From Paenibacillus lactis (lineage in GTDB: Bacteria; Bacillota; Bacilli; Paenibacillales; Paenibacillaceae): a DNA stretch of 64,000 bases. The notes under the pieces were generated by a model. It was given only the letters and a program-made list of their open reading frames with translations, did not search any database and was not told the DNA's origin. The translations under genes and the position numbers were made by a program. Shown in pieces: positions 45,596-55,048 of the stretch. Numbering within the stretch: position 1 is the first letter of the stretch; every line of letters begins with the position of its first letter. The DNA lies in assembly GCF_017873605.1 (NCBI RefSeq), contig NZ_JAGGKI010000007.1, forward strand, positions 186,001-250,000. The letters run 5' to 3'.

Positions 45596-46740
45596 ATTCG
45601 TTGTTAATACACATTTCAAGGGAATTACTCGTCAAGGCCATTCAACATGTATATAAAGCGGTATCAAATAACGGTCGCGGGTCTATGATATCTGTAATAA
45701 ACATATTGGTTCAGAATGAATGGATTTTTATTAGCGGTACTGGTACAAGTCTGGCAGTTCAATACAAGGTTTGCACTTCAGATAGTAAGGTCCGAATATT
45801 TAATCAAGGGAGTATTACCTGTCAAGCGAATTATTTATATGAAATTAGCCGTAAATTAGTGGATGATATTGTAATTATTGAGGTAATTGAACAGCGAATA
45901 TTATATATAACATCCGGAAGTACACAGGTTCGGTTGAACGGGATGTTACATACTGACATCCCATTTTTTTCTCAAAATAAATATCAGCAAACAACCAATC
46001 AATTTATTGTACCGTGCAACTTGTTAGTACCTATGATTAAACAGGTAGCGGGGGTCGCTTCAACTACTGACGCTAAACCGGTTTTTATGGGGGTGTGCTT
46101 GGAGATTCAAGGAAGTCAACTCACGATGATTGCTACAGATGGAGTCGTGCGAATGGCTAGATGCTCAATCCCGATTGAGAACGATGCTGGGTGGACGGGA
46201 ATCTCCATTATCCCTGCTACGAGTTTGATAGATATAGCTAAAATGCTGACCAATGACGGCTTTACCGATGTAGTGATAGAATTAAATCATTATGAAATAA
46301 GATTTATGACTCCTAATTTGCTTATTAAATCGGCAGTGATTGAGGGATTATATCCCTCAACCCGAAATCTAGTCCCACATATTCATGTATCCGAGGTTGT
46401 CCTAGACAATATATCATTTAGACAATTGCTAGATCGCGTGTCTGTGCTGGCTGGTTATCATCTCGTAACAATGCAAATATCAGAAGGAAGATTGACCCTC
46501 TTGTCAAATACGGCAGAGATTGGTGGTATAAGTGATGAGTTGGATTTAAAAGAGCAATCCGGAGAGAATTTTAGCATAACGATTAATGGGAAGTTTCTTA
46601 TTAGTACGTTACGGTGCGTCAATGAAGATTACATCCGGATACGTTTTACCGGTTCGAGGAGTCCTATTTTATTACTTCCAGTCCGCGAAGAAAGAGATTG
46701 GCTGTTCTTGTTAACTCCCGTCTTGACCAAATCTTCTTAA
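45592..46740 (+). CDS. Second DNA polymerase III beta subunit (sliding clamp paralogue)
   Basis: A 382-residue beta clamp (DnaN) with the usual length and three clamp domains. Seen landmarks are the ends of domains 1-2 (TTNQFIVPCNLLVPMIKQVAGV; GVCLEIQGSQLTMIATDGVVRMA), and a C-terminal SPILLLPV segment. It diverges strongly from typical DnaN, especially in domain 1, and is AT-rich compared with its neighbours. Housekeeping dnaN is expected next to dnaA, so this is an extra copy. Extra clamps protect against clamp-targeting antibiotics (griselimycin resistance) or serve mobile elements. It is coupled to the small DNA-binding-like gene. Confidence 0.87.
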   Translation: MNSLLIHISRELLVKAIQHVYKAVSNNGRGSMISVINILVQNEWIFISGTGTSLAVQYKVCTSDSKVRIFNQGSITCQANYLYEISRKLVDDIVIIEVIEQRILYITSGSTQVRLNGMLHTDIPFFSQNKYQQTTNQFIVPCNLLVPMIKQVAGVASTTDAKPVFMGVCLEIQGSQLTMIATDGVVRMARCSIPIENDAGWTGISIIPATSLIDIAKMLTNDGFTDVVIELNHYEIRFMTPNLLIKSAVIEGLYPSTRNLVPHIHVSEVVLDNISFRQLLDRVSVLAGYHLVTMQISEGRLTLLSNTAEIGGISDELDLKEQSGENFSITINGKFLISTLRCVNEDYIRIRFTGSRSPILLLPVREERDWLFLLTPVLTKSS

Positions 46741-46828
46741 AGAGAATCTTCCAGTTTTAATGTATTAATGGAAAATGCAAGAATTTAGTCAGCCATAAAA
46801 TTTCCGCCGAGAACTTCAAGGCGCAAAT

Positions 46829-46875
46829 ACCACACATCAGCTAAAGCTTCAATGGCTCGATGGAGTGGTTTTTTT
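46829..46875 (+). terminator. Probable terminator after the second clamp gene
   Basis: ACCAC (46829-46833) can pair with GTGGT (46865-46869), with extra inner pairs, then a T run. The stem is short and the loop long. The rest of the ~300-base gap to cydA holds a TATAAT at 46956-46961 (probable -10 for cydA), no good -35. Confidence 0.5.
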
Positions 46876-47043
46876 GTTTTTCACCGAGTTGTCGAAAAGA
46901 TTCGATGCTTTCATGAACGAGACGCTTTCGTGATTCATTTGAGAGATTGCTTCGTTATAATATCGTTTAAATATCGGGTATGTATTGGTTAGGGCTTATC
47001 CCGATCAACGAGTGTGCAGGGTTTTGAAAGGAGGCAGTTTATT

Positions 47044-48408
47044 TTGGTTATAGATACCGTGCTTTGGAGCAAATGGCTAACCGGGCTGACGCTTGCGTTT
47101 CATGCGATCTTTGCGACGGTTGGCGTCGGGGTGCCGCTGATGATCGCCATTGCCGAATTCGTCGGAATTCGCAAGAAGGATCCGCATTACCTGCTCATGG
47201 CCAAAAGGTGGACGCGGGGCTTTGTCATTTCCGTGGCAGTGGGCGTGGTGACCGGAACGGCGATTGCATTGCAGCTTGCGCTCGTGTGGCCGAACTTTAT
47301 GCGTCTGGCAGGGAATGTTATCGCGCTTCCTTTGTTTATGGAGGTTTTTGCATTCTTTTTTGAGGCCATCTTCCTCGGGATCTATATGTACACGTGGGAC
47401 CGGTTTCGCAATCCGTATATCCATTGGCTGCTGACAATTCCGATTGTAGCGGGGGCCGGCATGTCCGCATTTTTCATCACGTCGGTGAATGGATTCATGA
47501 ATCAGCCCGAAGGCTTTGTCATGGAGGCTGGCCACTTTACGGCCGTGGATCCCGTGCAAGCGATGCTGAATACGGCAACTCCCTCAAAAGTGTTCCACGT
47601 CCTAACCTCGGCCTATTTGACGGGAGCCGCCTTGCTGGCGGGAATTGCAGCCTACGTTATTCTGAGAAAAGGAGCATCGGCTTATTACAAAAAAGCGCTG
47701 AAGCTCATGATGGCTATTGTTCTGGTGTTCAGCGTGCTGACCACCTTAGCCGGGGACCTGTCCGCCAAATTCCTGGCGGAGCATCAACCGGAGAAGCTGG
47801 CCGCCGCGGAATGGCATTTTGAGACGGAGCGCGGTGCGGATCTGATTTTATTGGGCTGGCTGAATGCGGAGCAGAAGATCGTGGGTGCGCTCCACCTTCC
47901 GAAAGCGCTCAGCTTTCTGGCCTTTGGAGACTTTGATGCCGAAGTGAAGGGGCTGGAGGAGTTTCCGCCAGGTGAATGGCCGCCGCTGCTCGTACACTAT
48001 TTGTTTGATTTCATGGCCATGATCGGTTTTGTGATGTTGGCCGTCGCATTTCTGTATTTCTTGTTCTTGTTCTGGAAGAAACGAAATTCGCTCAATAAGT
48101 GGCTGCTTCGGGCCATCGTCGCGTGCATCCCACTGGCGTTTCTGGGTGTTGAGCTGGGCTGGTTCTATGCGGAGCTCGGACGGCAGCCGTGGATTATTCG
48201 CGGATATATGCGCGTAGAGGAGGCGGCTACGACATCACCGAATGTGAGGATTCTCTTCTTCCTGTTCCTGCTGCTGTATATTGTGCTCGGCACGATGTGT
48301 GTCTTTGTCCTGAGACGCTTGTTCCGTAACAAACCGGCAGAGGCCGAGCTCGAATCGTTAAGGCAAGAGAAGTTTATTCAATCCATGGAAAAGGGTGAGC
48401 CGGTATGA
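47044..48408 (+). CDS. cydA: Cytochrome bd-type quinol oxidase subunit I
   Basis: A 454-residue membrane protein with about nine helices. His20 (TLAFHAIF) is the likely haem b595 ligand, and later Met in MLYTSAYLTG-like and EWHFETERGADLILLGW segments mark the quinol loop. The short Q loop places it in the CIO/short-Q-loop branch. TTG 47044 is selected 8 bases after GGAGG. It transfers electrons from quinol to oxygen without pumping, useful at low oxygen. It is followed by cydB and cydDC. Confidence 0.92.
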   Translation: MVIDTVLWSKWLTGLTLAFHAIFATVGVGVPLMIAIAEFVGIRKKDPHYLLMAKRWTRGFVISVAVGVVTGTAIALQLALVWPNFMRLAGNVIALPLFMEVFAFFFEAIFLGIYMYTWDRFRNPYIHWLLTIPIVAGAGMSAFFITSVNGFMNQPEGFVMEAGHFTAVDPVQAMLNTATPSKVFHVLTSAYLTGAALLAGIAAYVILRKGASAYYKKALKLMMAIVLVFSVLTTLAGDLSAKFLAEHQPEKLAAAEWHFETERGADLILLGWLNAEQKIVGALHLPKALSFLAFGDFDAEVKGLEEFPPGEWPPLLVHYLFDFMAMIGFVMLAVAFLYFLFLFWKKRNSLNKWLLRAIVACIPLAFLGVELGWFYAELGRQPWIIRGYMRVEEAATTSPNVRILFFLFLLLYIVLGTMCVFVLRRLFRNKPAEAELESLRQEKFIQSMEKGEPV

Positions 48409-49421
48409 TCAGTTACGAGTTGATAGGCATCTCGGTGCTTTGGCTGTTTTTATACGGCTATTTAATTGTAGCCTCCATTGATTACGGCGCTGGCTTTTTT
48501 GCCTTCTATGCCCGGCTGACCAAACAGGATCATCTGATCAATCGATTGATCTCCCGCTATTTATCGCCGGTTTGGGAGATTACCAATGTGTTTTTTGTCT
48601 TTTTCTTTGTCGGCATCGTCGGTTTCTTCCCTGATACGGCCTATTATTATGGCTCTTCGCTGCTTGTTCCGGGGAGCATTGCCGTGATTTTGCTGGCCAT
48701 TCGCGGTTCCTTCTACGCATTCGAGAATTACGGCTCCAAAGAAAACATCGTCTATCTGTTTCTGTACGGGGCTACAGGTTTGTTAATACCGGCATCCTTG
48801 TCGGTCGCACTGACGCTTTCCGAAGGCGGTTTTATCTCAGAGGCAAGAGGCGCGGTTACGCTGGATTATTGGGCGCTGATGACAAGCCCGCTGTCGTGGA
48901 GCATCGTGGCGCTGGCTATCGTATCGGTGCTGTTTATTAGCGGTACGTTCCTGGCCTTCTACGCTTCCCGGGCAGGCGATCAGCCAGCCCTAAAGCTGAT
49001 GCGGACCTATGCCATGTTCTGGAGCACGCCGACGATTATTGCCGCGCTCACGGCATTTATTTATCTCAGTCAACATAATGAGCGGCATTTTCAGAACATG
49101 ATGGACTTATGGTGGCTGCTGGCGCTGTCGGTTGGTTTCTTCATGATCGCGCTGTGGCTGCTGTACAGCGGACGCCGATACGGACTGGCCTTCATTTGCG
49201 TCATGCTGCAATTTTTCTGCGCGTTCTTCGCGTACGGCATCGGGCAGTATCCATATATATTGGATCCGTACATTACCATTCAGAGCGGCGCTACGCATGA
49301 GTCGATGGGAGCTGCGCTTGTTGCGGCCTTTATCGGCGGGCTCTGTCTGCTGATCCCGTCCCTGATTCTGGTCTTCCGGCTCTTTCTGTTTGATGCGGAT
49401 TATGTCAAAGGCAAAAAATAA
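48405..49421 (+). CDS. cydB: Cytochrome bd-type quinol oxidase subunit II
   Basis: A 338-residue membrane protein with about eight helices. The conserved beginning (LFLYGYLIVASIDYGAGFF) marks CydB; it lacks haem ligands but is needed for assembly. It overlaps cydA by 4 bases and is followed by cydD after 69 bases. Confidence 0.92.
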   Translation: MISYELIGISVLWLFLYGYLIVASIDYGAGFFAFYARLTKQDHLINRLISRYLSPVWEITNVFFVFFFVGIVGFFPDTAYYYGSSLLVPGSIAVILLAIRGSFYAFENYGSKENIVYLFLYGATGLLIPASLSVALTLSEGGFISEARGAVTLDYWALMTSPLSWSIVALAIVSVLFISGTFLAFYASRAGDQPALKLMRTYAMFWSTPTIIAALTAFIYLSQHNERHFQNMMDLWWLLALSVGFFMIALWLLYSGRRYGLAFICVMLQFFCAFFAYGIGQYPYILDPYITIQSGATHESMGAALVAAFIGGLCLLIPSLILVFRLFLFDADYVKGKK

Positions 49422-49490
49422 GGTGGGCGCTTGTCCCGCTACAATTAGGATTACCTTGGAGGGAGTGCGTAAACAGGAGGTGGAGATTAC

Positions 49491-51314
49491 TTGAAAAAGA
49501 AAAGCAGCCTGCTGTCAGAACAAATGTCTGCACAGAGGAAACGTCTTATCCTCTTAGGGTTCACGTCGCTTGCGCTCGGTGCAGCCATCACAGTCCAGGC
49601 GGTGCTGCTCGCCGAAGCAGTCGAGAGGATTTTTGTTCAGAGATCGTCCTTGGCGTCGGTTGCTGGTATTCTTGGTGCATTGATTGGCGTGATGGCAGCG
49701 CGGACGCTGCTGTCGTATGGAAACGGGAGAATCGGCTTGCAAATGGCTTCCAGTGCCAAAACGAGCATGCGAGCAGCGGTGCTTCGTAAACTGTCCAATG
49801 CTTCGATGCCGATGTCGCTTCGCGGGCAAACGGGCGGCAAGGTGAGTGTGGCGCTGGATGCCGTGGATGAGGCGGACAGTTACTTCAGCCAGTATATGCC
49901 GCGAATGATGGAAGCAGCGGTTATTCCTGTCCTGATCTTGATTATGGTTTTTGCTCAGCATTTGAATTCCGGCTTGATAATGCTAGCGACAGCTCCTTTT
50001 ATCCCGATATTTATGATTCTCGTTGGGCTGCAAACAAAGAACAAATCGGAGGAGAAATTTGCGCAGCTGGCCGAATTCTCCGGCACGTTTCTAGACTCCC
50101 TTCAAGGGCTGGTTTCGCTCAAGCTGTTCGGGCGGGCTCACCTCCAGCAGCAGGCAATTGAACGCAGCAGCTTAGGCTATCGCGATGCCACGATGGGGAT
50201 TCTGCGGATTGCGTTTACCAACACCTTCATGCTGGAGTCCATCGTCATGCTGAGCATAGGCATTGTTGCGCTTGAGCTGGCCCTGCAGCTTCTCGTTTTC
50301 AAATCGCTGTCTTTTCAGACCGCGTTCTTGATCCTGCTGCTGGTGCCTGAGTTTTACAGCCTGTTAAAAAACACGGGAACGGCTTTTCACAGCGGGCGTA
50401 CAAGCATGGGGGCAATTCGTAAAGTTGAGGAGCTGCTCGCGGAAAGAAGTGAAACCGAGGCTTCATTAACGAATTGGCAGGATGGCGGCGAAAATATGGA
50501 CAAAACGCAACAGACCGAGCAGATGGATCCAGCGGATACTCCTGGGTTTGCCGATCGGAGCTCGATTCGGATGCCGCCAATCATCGAGCTGAGAGATGTC
50601 CGATTTCGGTATGCACCGGATTCGTTCGAACTTGCAGTCGGCTCCATATCGTTTGGAGCGGGGGAGCAGATCGCCATCGTCGGAAAAAGCGGGTCCGGCA
50701 AAACCACCTTGCTGCATCTTCTTGCCGGGCTGCTGAAGCCGACGTCGGGGGAAGTGCTGGTGAACGGACGCCCGCGTTGGCAAATGGACGAGGCTCTATG
50801 GTTTGACCAAGTTAGTTATATTACGCAGCATCCCTATATTTTTGCCGGTACGTTAGCCGAGAACATTGCAATTGGCGCAAGCCGGGAAGTCTCCCGGGGC
50901 GAAATGGTGGAGGCGGCGAAGGCCGCCGGGCTTGCAGTTGTTGCAGACGAACTGGAGTTAGGCTATGACACCCCAGTCGGCGAAGGAGGCCGGGGGTTAT
51001 CAGGGGGCGAGAAGCAAAGGCTGGCGCTGGCGCGCGCTTTTTTAAAGCGGCCCGCGGTTATTTTGTTCGACGAGCCTACGGTGGGACTGGATTTGCACAC
51101 CGAACGCGTTCTGCAGCGGTCCATTGCCGAGCTGGCAGGCAGCGCAACCATGATTACCGTAGCCCACCGATTGTACACGATCCGGCATGCCGACCGGATA
51201 TTGTATATGGACGACGGAGTGCTTCTGGACAGCGGGAGCCATGAGGAGCTGCTTGCACGGCTGCCCCAGTATGCCGAAATGGTCAATGCGCAGCGGAAAG
51301 GGGGATTTGCATGA
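49491..51314 (+). CDS. cydD: Thiol-reductant ABC exporter subunit (CydD)
   Basis: A 607-residue half-transporter: six membrane helices (~1-320), then an ATPase with Walker A GKSGSGKTT, signature LSGGEKQRLALARAFLKRP and Walker B VILFDEPTVGLD. CydDC exports glutathione or cysteine and is needed for cytochrome bd maturation. TTG 49491 follows AGGAGG. A long linker of ~50 residues (TEASLTNWQDGGENMDKTQQ and on) connects the halves. It overlaps cydC by 4 bases. Confidence 0.92.
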   Translation: MKKKSSLLSEQMSAQRKRLILLGFTSLALGAAITVQAVLLAEAVERIFVQRSSLASVAGILGALIGVMAARTLLSYGNGRIGLQMASSAKTSMRAAVLRKLSNASMPMSLRGQTGGKVSVALDAVDEADSYFSQYMPRMMEAAVIPVLILIMVFAQHLNSGLIMLATAPFIPIFMILVGLQTKNKSEEKFAQLAEFSGTFLDSLQGLVSLKLFGRAHLQQQAIERSSLGYRDATMGILRIAFTNTFMLESIVMLSIGIVALELALQLLVFKSLSFQTAFLILLLVPEFYSLLKNTGTAFHSGRTSMGAIRKVEELLAERSETEASLTNWQDGGENMDKTQQTEQMDPADTPGFADRSSIRMPPIIELRDVRFRYAPDSFELAVGSISFGAGEQIAIVGKSGSGKTTLLHLLAGLLKPTSGEVLVNGRPRWQMDEALWFDQVSYITQHPYIFAGTLAENIAIGASREVSRGEMVEAAKAAGLAVVADELELGYDTPVGEGGRGLSGGEKQRLALARAFLKRPAVILFDEPTVGLDLHTERVLQRSIAELAGSATMITVAHRLYTIRHADRILYMDDGVLLDSGSHEELLARLPQYAEMVNAQRKGGFA

Positions 51315-53032
51315 GTGAGCTGGCGATTCTAACCAAAGCCATGATTCAGGAGCGGAAGGATATTGCCATCGCAATCGTTGGCGGATTCATTGCAGGCATC
51401 GCGGGGGTGAGCCTGTTTTCCGCTAGCGGATATTTGATCTCCCAGACCGTATTTGCCCCGCCGCTCTATACCTTGATCGTCCTAACCTCCCTCGTGAAGA
51501 TTCTTGGATTGCTGCGGGCGGCAAGCCGCTACGCCGAGCGCTTGTATTCCCATCGGGCGACATTCTCGATGCTCAGCCGGCTGCGCACCTCATTCTTTGC
51601 CAAGCTGATTCCTTTGACCCCCGGCATTTTGGGCAGAAACCGCAGCGGAGGCCTGCTTGCACGAATCGTTGGGGATGTGGAAAGCCTGCAGCATTATTTT
51701 TTACGCGTCGCCTATCCTCCGGTCATTGTTGTCATGGTGTTTCTGGCTACGGTAATATTCACCTCCGTCTTTTCGATCTGGATTGCCTGTTTGTTCGTGC
51801 TGGGGATGTTGATTACGGCTTTTGTGGTTCCTGGAATCGTGCTGCTGGGGCAGCGTAGAAGACAGGGGCGCGTACGCGAGAAAAGGGCCGAGCTGTCCAC
51901 GGAAGTGGCCGAAATGCTGTATGGTTACCGCGATCTAAAAGTATACGGGCAAATGAAAAAGCGCGAGCAGCTTCTGCAGGATGCCTCCGCCGCATTGGCG
52001 GCCGAGCAGGAGGCGGCAGCGCGCCACTTGCTGCGCGGTCAATCGCTGCATGCTTTCGTGGCCTATCTTATTTCCTGGGGAGTGCTGGTCCTTGGCGCGG
52101 TATTCATCATGAACGGTTCGCTAGCCGGCGTATTTCTCGCCATGCTGGTCATGGCTTCGCTGACTGTATTTGAAGAGGCGGCCCCAATGGCCACACTTCC
52201 TGCTTATAAGCAGGATAGCGAGCATGCGGCCAATAGGCTGGCGGAAACGGTTCTTGACGCTGATCGGCGGCAGCCCCAGCCAAGCGGTGCTTTATCCACC
52301 GATAAAGCCGTATCAGTCGAGCTGTGCGGTGTTTCGTTTCAGTATGAAGATGAATGCCGTCCTGCGCTGAAAGGCATTACCCTGTCTATTCCGCCGGGAT
52401 CCAAGACCGCGATTGTCGGTCCGAGCGGCTCAGGAAAATCAACCCTCATCGATTTGCTGCTCAAGCTGCGCGTGCCAACAAGCGGCCTGATCCGATTGAA
52501 CGATATATCGGTTCAAGAACTGAATGAAGCGAGCATTTGGCAGGCGTCGAATGTGGTGCTGCAGCACAGCCATTTTTTCCGGGGGACGATCCGGGACAAC
52601 CTGCTGCTGGACGAGGAATCCTATACAGACGAGGAGCTGGCGGCAGTATTGGAGAAAGCGCTGCTTCCGAACAAATCGCTTGATGATCCCGTATATGAAA
52701 AAGGAGAGAATTTGTCAGATGGGGAGAAACAGCGCTTGGCCTTGGCCAGAGTGATGCTGCGCAAGGGACGTTTATGGCTTCTGGACGAACCGACGTCTTC
52801 CCTGGATTACGTGACGGAACAGCGTGTTCTCTCGCATTTGTTGACGGAAGCTGCCGATGATACCCTCCTGCTGATTTGCCATCGGCTGACCGGTTTGGAG
52901 AAAATGGACCGGATTGTTGTTTTGGACCAAGGGAGGGTTGTTGAAGCGGGAACTTATACGGAGCTGATGGAACAAAAGGGATATTTTTATGAGATGAAGC
53001 TCATTGAGCGGCAAATGATTGACGAGGCGTAA
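51311..53032 (+). CDS. cydC: Thiol-reductant ABC exporter subunit (CydC)
   Basis: A 573-residue half-transporter: six helices, then an ATPase with Walker A GPSGSGKST, Walker B LWLLDEPTSSLD. The signature reads LSDGEKQR with Asp where Gly is usual (LSGGE). A changed signature in one half is common in asymmetric heterodimeric exporters. It completes the cydABDC operon and precedes a terminator. Confidence 0.92.
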   Translation: MSELAILTKAMIQERKDIAIAIVGGFIAGIAGVSLFSASGYLISQTVFAPPLYTLIVLTSLVKILGLLRAASRYAERLYSHRATFSMLSRLRTSFFAKLIPLTPGILGRNRSGGLLARIVGDVESLQHYFLRVAYPPVIVVMVFLATVIFTSVFSIWIACLFVLGMLITAFVVPGIVLLGQRRRQGRVREKRAELSTEVAEMLYGYRDLKVYGQMKKREQLLQDASAALAAEQEAAARHLLRGQSLHAFVAYLISWGVLVLGAVFIMNGSLAGVFLAMLVMASLTVFEEAAPMATLPAYKQDSEHAANRLAETVLDADRRQPQPSGALSTDKAVSVELCGVSFQYEDECRPALKGITLSIPPGSKTAIVGPSGSGKSTLIDLLLKLRVPTSGLIRLNDISVQELNEASIWQASNVVLQHSHFFRGTIRDNLLLDEESYTDEELAAVLEKALLPNKSLDDPVYEKGENLSDGEKQRLALARVMLRKGRLWLLDEPTSSLDYVTEQRVLSHLLTEAADDTLLLICHRLTGLEKMDRIVVLDQGRVVEAGTYTELMEQKGYFYEMKLIERQMIDEA

Positions 53033-53081
53033 AGATAGAATACGAATCACCAATCGTACAACACTGATAGTTCAGACCTTG

Positions 53082-53111
53082 GCTGTCGAGAAAGTCTCGA
53101 CAGCTTTTTTG
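53082..53111 (+). terminator. Terminator of the cydABDC operon
   Basis: GCTGTCGAGA (53082-53091) pairs with TCTCGACAGC (53095-53104) around a 3-base loop, then T run. Confidence 0.9.
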
Positions 53112-53279
53112 TCTGGCACGCCATCTTTCCTTCAATCGAAAAATTCACAAAGGTGCCTCCATTGAAGGCTAACGTCCTTAAAACCATAGCCCGAAGGAGC
53201 CATTTAAAACGATGACCAATCGAGAGACAATGAGAAGGTTAATGCAACGGATTTAAGATGAGTTTGAAGGAGGGGCGTC

Positions 53280-53603
53280 ATGTCAAGAAGCGGTATTAGA
53301 CTCTTATTGACATTGGTGATCGTAGGATTGTTGACAGCCTGCGGCGGCCAGAAGAGCGGCGAAGGGGCGGCAAACACGGAAAGTCCGATCCCGGCTGTGT
53401 ATAAACAGCGCTGCTTGTCCTGCCACGGGGATCAGCTCGAGGGAAGAGTCGGTCCGAATTTGCAAGCTGTGGGAAGCCGTCTTACCGAGGAAGAGATCGC
53501 CGCGATTATTTCGGATGGAATAGGCGGCATGCCGGCTTTCGGAAAAAGGCTGAGTGAGAAGGAGCTTGCATCCATTTCCGCATGGCTGGCCGAACATCAA
53601 TAG
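53280..53603 (+). CDS. Membrane-anchored cytochrome c lipoprotein
   Basis: A 107-residue mono-haem cytochrome c. The lipobox LLTAC (Cys21) anchors it outside the membrane, then a linker leads to the haem site CLSCH (45-49) and the axial Met84 (GGMPAF). This is the cytochrome c551/CccB layout of Gram-positive bacteria. ATG 53280 follows GGAGGGG. It is followed by a DsbB-like gene 22 bases later. It could donate electrons to a copper oxidase. Confidence 0.9.
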   Translation: MSRSGIRLLLTLVIVGLLTACGGQKSGEGAANTESPIPAVYKQRCLSCHGDQLEGRVGPNLQAVGSRLTEEEIAAIISDGIGGMPAFGKRLSEKELASISAWLAEHQ

Positions 53604-53625
53604 AAGGGAGTTGACACGATAATCA

Positions 53626-54072
53626 ATGAATAAGTCGGGAGCATGGTTATTATTCGCATGGCTGGTTGCGGCCGTCGCCACAAGCGGCAGTTTGTTTCTT
53701 AGCGAAGTATGGCATTTCACGCCATGCGTCTTATGCTGGTATCAAAGGATTTTCATGTATCCATTAGTCATTCTCTTGGGTATCGCGGCTTACAGGCAGC
53801 AGACATTTATTATTCCTTACATCCTGCCCCTGATTGTCATTGGCGGAGGCATATCAACTTATCATATCATCATTCAAAAGCTTCCGCGTTCGTCAGATGC
53901 CGCCGCATGCGGGCCGGTGTCTTGCCTGGACGACTACTTGAATTGGTTCGGGTGGCTGACCATTCCGATGCTGGCACTCGCGGCATTTCTGCTGATCGCT
54001 GCAGCACTTGGGCTGGCCGTGCGCGCGCAGAAACAAGAACAAGGCAATGAAGAAGCGGATGCGCATGTCTAG
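53626..54072 (+). CDS. DsbB/BdbC-like disulfide bond protein
   Basis: A 148-residue membrane protein with four helices. The first Cys pair is Cys34-Cys37 (FTPCVLCWYQR, the DsbB signature) and the second is Cys95/Cys100 (AACGPVSC). It oxidises thiol-disulfide oxidoreductases outside the membrane and passes electrons to quinones. Its place among copper and haem protein genes suggests a role in making those exported proteins. A convergent SCO gene follows. Confidence 0.9.
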   Translation: MNKSGAWLLFAWLVAAVATSGSLFLSEVWHFTPCVLCWYQRIFMYPLVILLGIAAYRQQTFIIPYILPLIVIGGGISTYHIIIQKLPRSSDAAACGPVSCLDDYLNWFGWLTIPMLALAAFLLIAAALGLAVRAQKQEQGNEEADAHV

Positions 54073-54158
54073 GATCCCTTGAGGAAATATCAATCCTTGG
54101 AGGAAGCTTCTCCTCATGGCGCGTGGACATGAACAGCGCGATATTGCCTGAAATGAAC

Positions 54159-54200
54159 AAGAACAGCAGCCGGATTAGGATTTCCGCTGCTGTTCTTTTA
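54159..54200 (+). terminator. Terminator overlapping the end of the SCO gene
   Basis: AAGAACAGCAG (54159-54169) pairs with CTGCTGTTCTT (54187-54197), then TTT. The right arm encodes the last residues of the convergent SCO gene. Confidence 0.8.
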
Positions 54201-54807
54201 ATAAGGTCTGGATATCGGCCAAAATCTGATCATTCTCCATATCTTCACCCATTCGGTAAATACGGCGTACACGCTGCTGGCCGTCAATCAATAGCAGTGA
54301 TGTGACGGAGTGCGCAAACAAGCCGTCATCCAGGCGTACGATCGAAAAATTGTACTGGGAAGCAAGCTCCTTCACCTCATGTTCTTCTCCACGAAGCAAG
54401 GTCCAGCCGCTCTGATCGATTCCCATTCGATCCGCATATTGCCGCAGCACCTCAGGCGTATCGTTATTCGGGTCGAACGTGATCGACACAAACTCAACGC
54501 CGTTCCCAAAACGTCCCTGTTCTTGAAGCTCTGCCTGAAGCGCGACCATATTCGCGGTTGTCGCAGGACAAATGTCCGGGCATCGTGTGAAGATAAATGA
54601 GGTTAGGCGGATCTTCCCGTCGAAATCCTTGTCCGTTACGGTTTCACCTTCAAGATCAGTTAATGCGAATCCAGGGGATTCCATTTTGACCGGAAGCGAA
54701 TCCGAACGGAACGAGGATTGCAGCACCAAGTAACCCACAGCAGCGATACAGAGAATGATGATTGCCATAACATATCGGCGCATTGAAGATTTGCGAGCTC
54801 GTGACAT
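54175..54807 (-). CDS. SCO1/SenC copper chaperone
   Basis: A 210-residue protein with an N-terminal membrane anchor (residues ~11-30). The copper site is Cys76-x-x-x-Cys80 (RCPDICP) and His166 (LFAHS), in the expected places of the thioredoxin fold. SCO proteins deliver copper to the CuA centre of cytochrome oxidases or nitrous oxide reductase. It lies on the minus strand, divergent from the FixH/YtkA-nosD genes. Confidence 0.92.
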   Translation of the reverse strand: MSRARKSSMRRYVMAIIILCIAAVGYLVLQSSFRSDSLPVKMESPGFALTDLEGETVTDKDFDGKIRLTSFIFTRCPDICPATTANMVALQAELQEQGRFGNGVEFVSITFDPNNDTPEVLRQYADRMGIDQSGWTLLRGEEHEVKELASQYNFSIVRLDDGLFAHSVTSLLLIDGQQRVRRIYRMGEDMENDQILADIQTLLKEQQRKS

Positions 54808-54927
54808 TCCGTTTATCCTCCATATTCTTTGGTAAATAACGGTTTCAATTGTACTGAAAATGGTGCTGCCTTACCATGACTCCTTAGAGCCATGGAATCC
54901 CCTCTGGAATAAAGCCCTTTCCTTTCC

Positions 54928-54943
54928 CGACACAAATGTGTCG
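54928..54943. promoter_or_regulatory. Perfect-arm dyad upstream of the nosD operon
   Basis: CGACACA and TGTGTCG form 7-base arms around AA. The core ACAnnTGT is like sites of CopY/BlaI-type repressors. It lies in the divergent gap between SCO and the FixH/YtkA gene, ~105 bases before the latter. Binding is a guess. Confidence 0.45.
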
Positions 54944-55048
54944 ATGTTCAACTATGGAAATAGCTCTTATGAGTTATAGGAGCGAACGATTGAACTTGCT
55001 ACAATCTGGGATATTACATCGGTACAGGAGAGGGAGGGAAGTAAGCAT

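Noticed and set aside
46920..46965. Rex operator upstream of cydA
   Set aside because: I looked for TTGTGAnnnnnnTCACAA; only a loose partial match was seen, not enough to claim.
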